Assembly (NCBI GenBank): GCA_028697515.1 | Contig: JAQVEY010000009.1 | Coordinates: 1-16,947, forward strand | DNA from: Bacteroidales bacterium | Lineage (GTDB): Bacteria; Bacteroidota; Bacteroidia; Bacteroidales; ML635J-15 | Reading direction: 5' to 3' | Length of the DNA: 16,947 bases | In this document: in pieces, positions 16,001 through 16,947 of the stretch | Numbering within the stretch: the stretch's first letter is position 1 | Layout of the letters: every line of letters begins with the position of its first letter | Position numbers and translations under genes: made by a program | The notes under the pieces: generated by a model | The model's database searches: none | The model's input: only the letters and a program-made list of their open reading frames with translations | What the model was told of the DNA's origin: nothing

Positions 16001-16947
16001 CTTGACCAGCAGGATATGATGTTCCTGTACCTCCAATACCAGTAAAATAAGCTTCGCCACCGGTTAGGTCAACACCTGTAATAGCTGGCAACTCGTAACT
16101 TCCACAATGAGACTGGTCTTCTAAATCATCAATATCAGGAGTTTGATACAGCGATAGAGTAAAGCTTTCTTCATCAAAACATCCATTATTATCGTCATAA
16201 ATATAGAATGTTACAGGATATGTTGGAAAATCTTCATAGGCTATTTCGTCTCCAGCATTATACATTGTTCCGCCACCATTTGGTTCTGTATAATAGGCTT
16301 GGTTTCCGGTCAGATTTACTCCTGTGATAACGGGGAATTCGAATGTCTTACATGGACTTTGATCAGCAAGATCGTTTATATCAGGAGTCGTGTATAATGT
16401 AATTGTAAAACTATTTTCAATTGTGCAATTTGGAACAGTTCCACTTTCAGCATATACATAAATAGTAGTATTTTCAATAATAGTTGTGCCTGCCGAAATT
16501 GGATCTACGCCACCTGAACTTAAGAAATAATTACCACCAATCGTTAAGGCAGGTAAATCATATTCATCACACGCCTCGACATCTGCCGGATCGTCAATTG
16601 CAGGAGGTTCATTTACTGTAATAGTTACAGATTCTCTATCGCTAAAACATCCTGGCATTGTATTGTCTTCTGCATCAACATAGTAGGTTGTAGTAGTTGT
16701 TGGATAAACAAATACTTCATCTCCTGAATCAAAAGCAGTACCACCGACTGCTTCGGTATAATAATGATATGTAACATCTGTACCCGAACCCGATGCTGAA
16801 ATAGTTACTTCTTCTCCAGGGCAAATTGTCAATGGATCTGCATCAACTGTAGGAGTTGGAATAGGATCGCATAATATAACTTCACATTCAGTAGTTACAG
16901 TAGGAGTAAGATCATCATTATTTGGAGTTATGAATTCGGCAGGTTTA
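13053..16947 (-). CDS. Giant repetitive T9SS type-B surface adhesin (5' end outside window)
   Basis: The frame is open from the window edge to the TAA at 13053-13055, about 1297 visible residues; the start and signal peptide are missing. A TTG at 16832 is internal, since upstream codons continue in the same style (for example TPTVTTECEVILCDP). The visible part has, in order: a Thr-rich Ig-like module, five A repeats of about 82 residues, a linker with CDCEG, Ig-like/BIG2-like modules (TVDNTGIVTAIAEGSATITY), six B repeats of about 75 residues with GGVWNGPGI cores, and a type-B CHU_C sorting domain (IPTVITPDADGYNDNWKI, IFTRWGDEVFE, WDGMRKG, SYVFILILDD). It is very acidic, with paired cysteines per repeat. 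It is probably a surface adhesin exported by the T9SS, with the downstream PorP/SprF protein as partner. The ligand is unknown. Confidence 0.92.
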   Translation of the reverse strand, partial: KPAEFITPNNDDLTPTVTTECEVILCDPIPTPTVDADPLTICPGEEVTISASGSGTDVTYHYYTEAVGGTAFDSGDEVFVYPTTTTTYYVDAEDNTMPGCFSDRESVTITVNEPPAIDDPADVEACDEYDLPALTIGGNYFLSSGGVDPISAGTTIIENTTIYVYAESGTVPNCTIENSFTITLYTTPDINDLADQSPCKTFEFPVITGVNLTGNQAYYTEPNGGGTMYNAGDEIAYEDFPTYPVTFYIYDDNNGCFDEESFTLSLYQTPDIDDLEDQSHCGSYELPAITGVDLTGGEAYFTGIGGTGTSYPAGQVLNYEDFGTYPVTLYIYDTEGPCADEESFSLTISMFPDIDVLADQTHCDSYQLPVITGTYLSGNEAYYTWSDGGGTSFTGGQIIDYTDFGSYPVTLYIYDINGICDDEESFSLTMYQSPQITAMDDQSVCDNFQFPAIQGNHLTGNQSYYTETGGNGTAYGEGETINFGDYPTYPITLYIYDSQVTCDNEQSFELSIYENTDLLITGVHCDPGFLTYTVEFTYTTGSISTTAGTIDGTSIIDIPIESDVTITADNSACVTSLFIPAPDCDCEGIDVEEPTNPQNQEICPGEVVPALTVDSPLPAEDYQINWYDSQYGGIPLAIETNSYTPDVTTSGTYTYYVAAIDLENGCSSDRIAVVLTILPTPVITGNLVICEIGQTTTLTGSGTPHPTTPWTSDDTDILTVDNTGIVTAIAEGSATITYMDDNGCTNNAIVTVFLVPTVTIDEIDPLCSNDLPVTLTASISGGVWNGPGIINASLGVFSPEAAGPGMHQVFYTFTSVCGNASDDAFIVVFLAPDATITPAGPFCLGNNDTITLVGAEEGGVWTGPGIFDPDAGIFIPDDAGAGDHEIIYTIDRTCFDDDTITISVYGDFDATIDGVSAMCTDDDEITLTAATTGGIWNGPGITDTIAGTFNPSVAGAGNHTITYGLEGPCGDSDQVEIIVNQSPDATITPAGPFCEDTPVVLLEAAENGGLWSGTAVVDTTGLFSPFLAGIGSHTIQYTIIGVCSDSSQITIDVLEKIPAEITTEDNYYCYDDDTILLESVPPGGLWLGEGVNPLTGEFSIYDAGVGTHEIIYFYVGPCSDADTIYITVAEWADATITPLDTLKHNDEPVEIEVVDDGGLWIGMGIDTLYMFDPELSGIGEFQIIYTIPGECGDSDTTIIIVVPADLKIPTVITPDADGYNDNWKIQGVEAFNKVSIVIFTRWGDEVFEFEGTGFEYAEVINRWDGMRKGRNLPSGSYVFILILDDEITYKGTISLIR
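13056..13337 (-). other. CHU_C / T9SS type-B sorting domain of the adhesin
   Basis: The last 94 residues. ADLKIPTVITPDADGYNDNW opens the domain, followed by the strand motif VSIVIFTRWGDEVFEFEG, the NRWDGMRKGRNLPSGSY turn and the closing strands. The motifs match the gliding-motility-associated C-terminal domain that directs T9SS export without the type-A cleavage motif. Confidence 0.9.
13338..14678 (-). repeat. Six tandem B repeats (about 75 residues, 225 nt) in the adhesin
   Basis: Each unit runs DATITPAGPFC...GG(V/L/I)W.GPGI...G.F.P..AG.G.H.I.Y.I...C.D.D.I.I.V. The core tryptophans are spaced 77, 75, 75, 75 and 74 residues apart. Five units keep two cysteines, one after the first strand and one near the end. 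The last unit before the sorting domain has LKHNDEP where the first cysteine should be. The DNA copies have diverged, so the array appears old. Confidence 0.85.
15408..16388 (-). repeat. Tandem A repeats (82 residues, 246 nt) in the adhesin
   Basis: Four clear units of the form TPDIDDLEDQSHC...LPAITGVDLTG...AYYT...GGTSY..G..INYEDF.TYPVTLYIYD...C.DEESFSL. The 14-mer AAGCTTTCTTCATC (plus strand) occurs at 15670, 15916 and 16162, exactly 246 nt apart. A related AAGCT at 15424 and a diverged AAACTATTTTC at 16408 keep the same register, so a fifth, weaker unit precedes at about 16389-16610. Each clear unit has a cysteine pair. Confidence 0.88.

Noticed and set aside
15408..16388. Regular 246-nt spacing as a CRISPR-like or non-coding repeat array
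   Set aside because: The period is exactly 82 codons and the units are diverged protein domains in one open frame, so it is a coding repeat.
16830..16832. TTG at 16832 as the start of the adhesin
   Set aside because: The same frame stays open to the window edge with repeat-like Thr/Pro/Cys sequence and no signal peptide follows the TTG; the true start lies outside.

Overview
This AT-rich window looks like chromosome from a member of the Bacteroidota. Both edges carry proteins with a type IX secretion system (T9SS) type-B sorting domain, one of them paired with a PorP/SprF-family outer-membrane partner. Candidate promoters resemble the Bacteroidota -7 consensus TAnnTTTG, Shine-Dalgarno sequences are weak or absent, and the Rel, SirB1-like and SiaB/SiaC-like proteins have Bacteroidota-style sequences. 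I cannot name a genus. No rRNA, tRNA, CRISPR array or insertion sequence is visible.

Layout. (1) Positions 2-223 hold the 3' end of a T9SS type-B cargo gene on the plus strand. (2) Positions 295-4758, plus strand: a bifunctional (p)ppGpp synthetase/hydrolase, a SirB1/transglutaminase-like protein overlapping it by 8 nt, and the TrkA potassium-uptake regulator. (3) Positions 4811-7340, minus strand, read from high to low coordinate: a LOG-family nucleotide phosphoribohydrolase, a dGTPase-like HD hydrolase, a SiaB-like GHKL kinase and a SiaC-like phosphoprotein, packed as an operon with two overlapping junctions. (4) Positions 7341-7867: a non-coding region of about 527 nt with four short dyads, in front of dnaA. 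(5) dnaA (7868-9295), closed by a clear intrinsic terminator. (6) Positions 9335-12125, plus strand: four overlapping genes for a DMT/EamA transporter, a YigZ/IMPACT protein, a lysophospholipid acyltransferase-like protein and an omega-amidase-type nitrilase. (7) Positions 12129-16947, minus strand: a giant repetitive T9SS adhesin, open at the window edge, followed 12 nt later by a PorP/SprF gene.

How the genes fit together. The core is housekeeping and nucleotide physiology: alarmone turnover (Rel), dNTP hydrolysis (Dgt-like), nucleotide monophosphate cleavage (LOG) and replication initiation (DnaA). The most unusual part is the SiaB/SiaC-like partner-switching pair translationally coupled to the dGTPase gene, without a recognisable SiaA phosphatase or SiaD diguanylate cyclase nearby. 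The right edge is a two-gene secretion unit in which the PorP/SprF protein probably serves the adhesin. Six gene junctions overlap: four share the 8-nt form ATGA(A/G)TA(A/G) and two share TAATG, which suggests widespread translational coupling. Several starts were moved from upstream TTG codons to internal ATGs, as explained in the entries.
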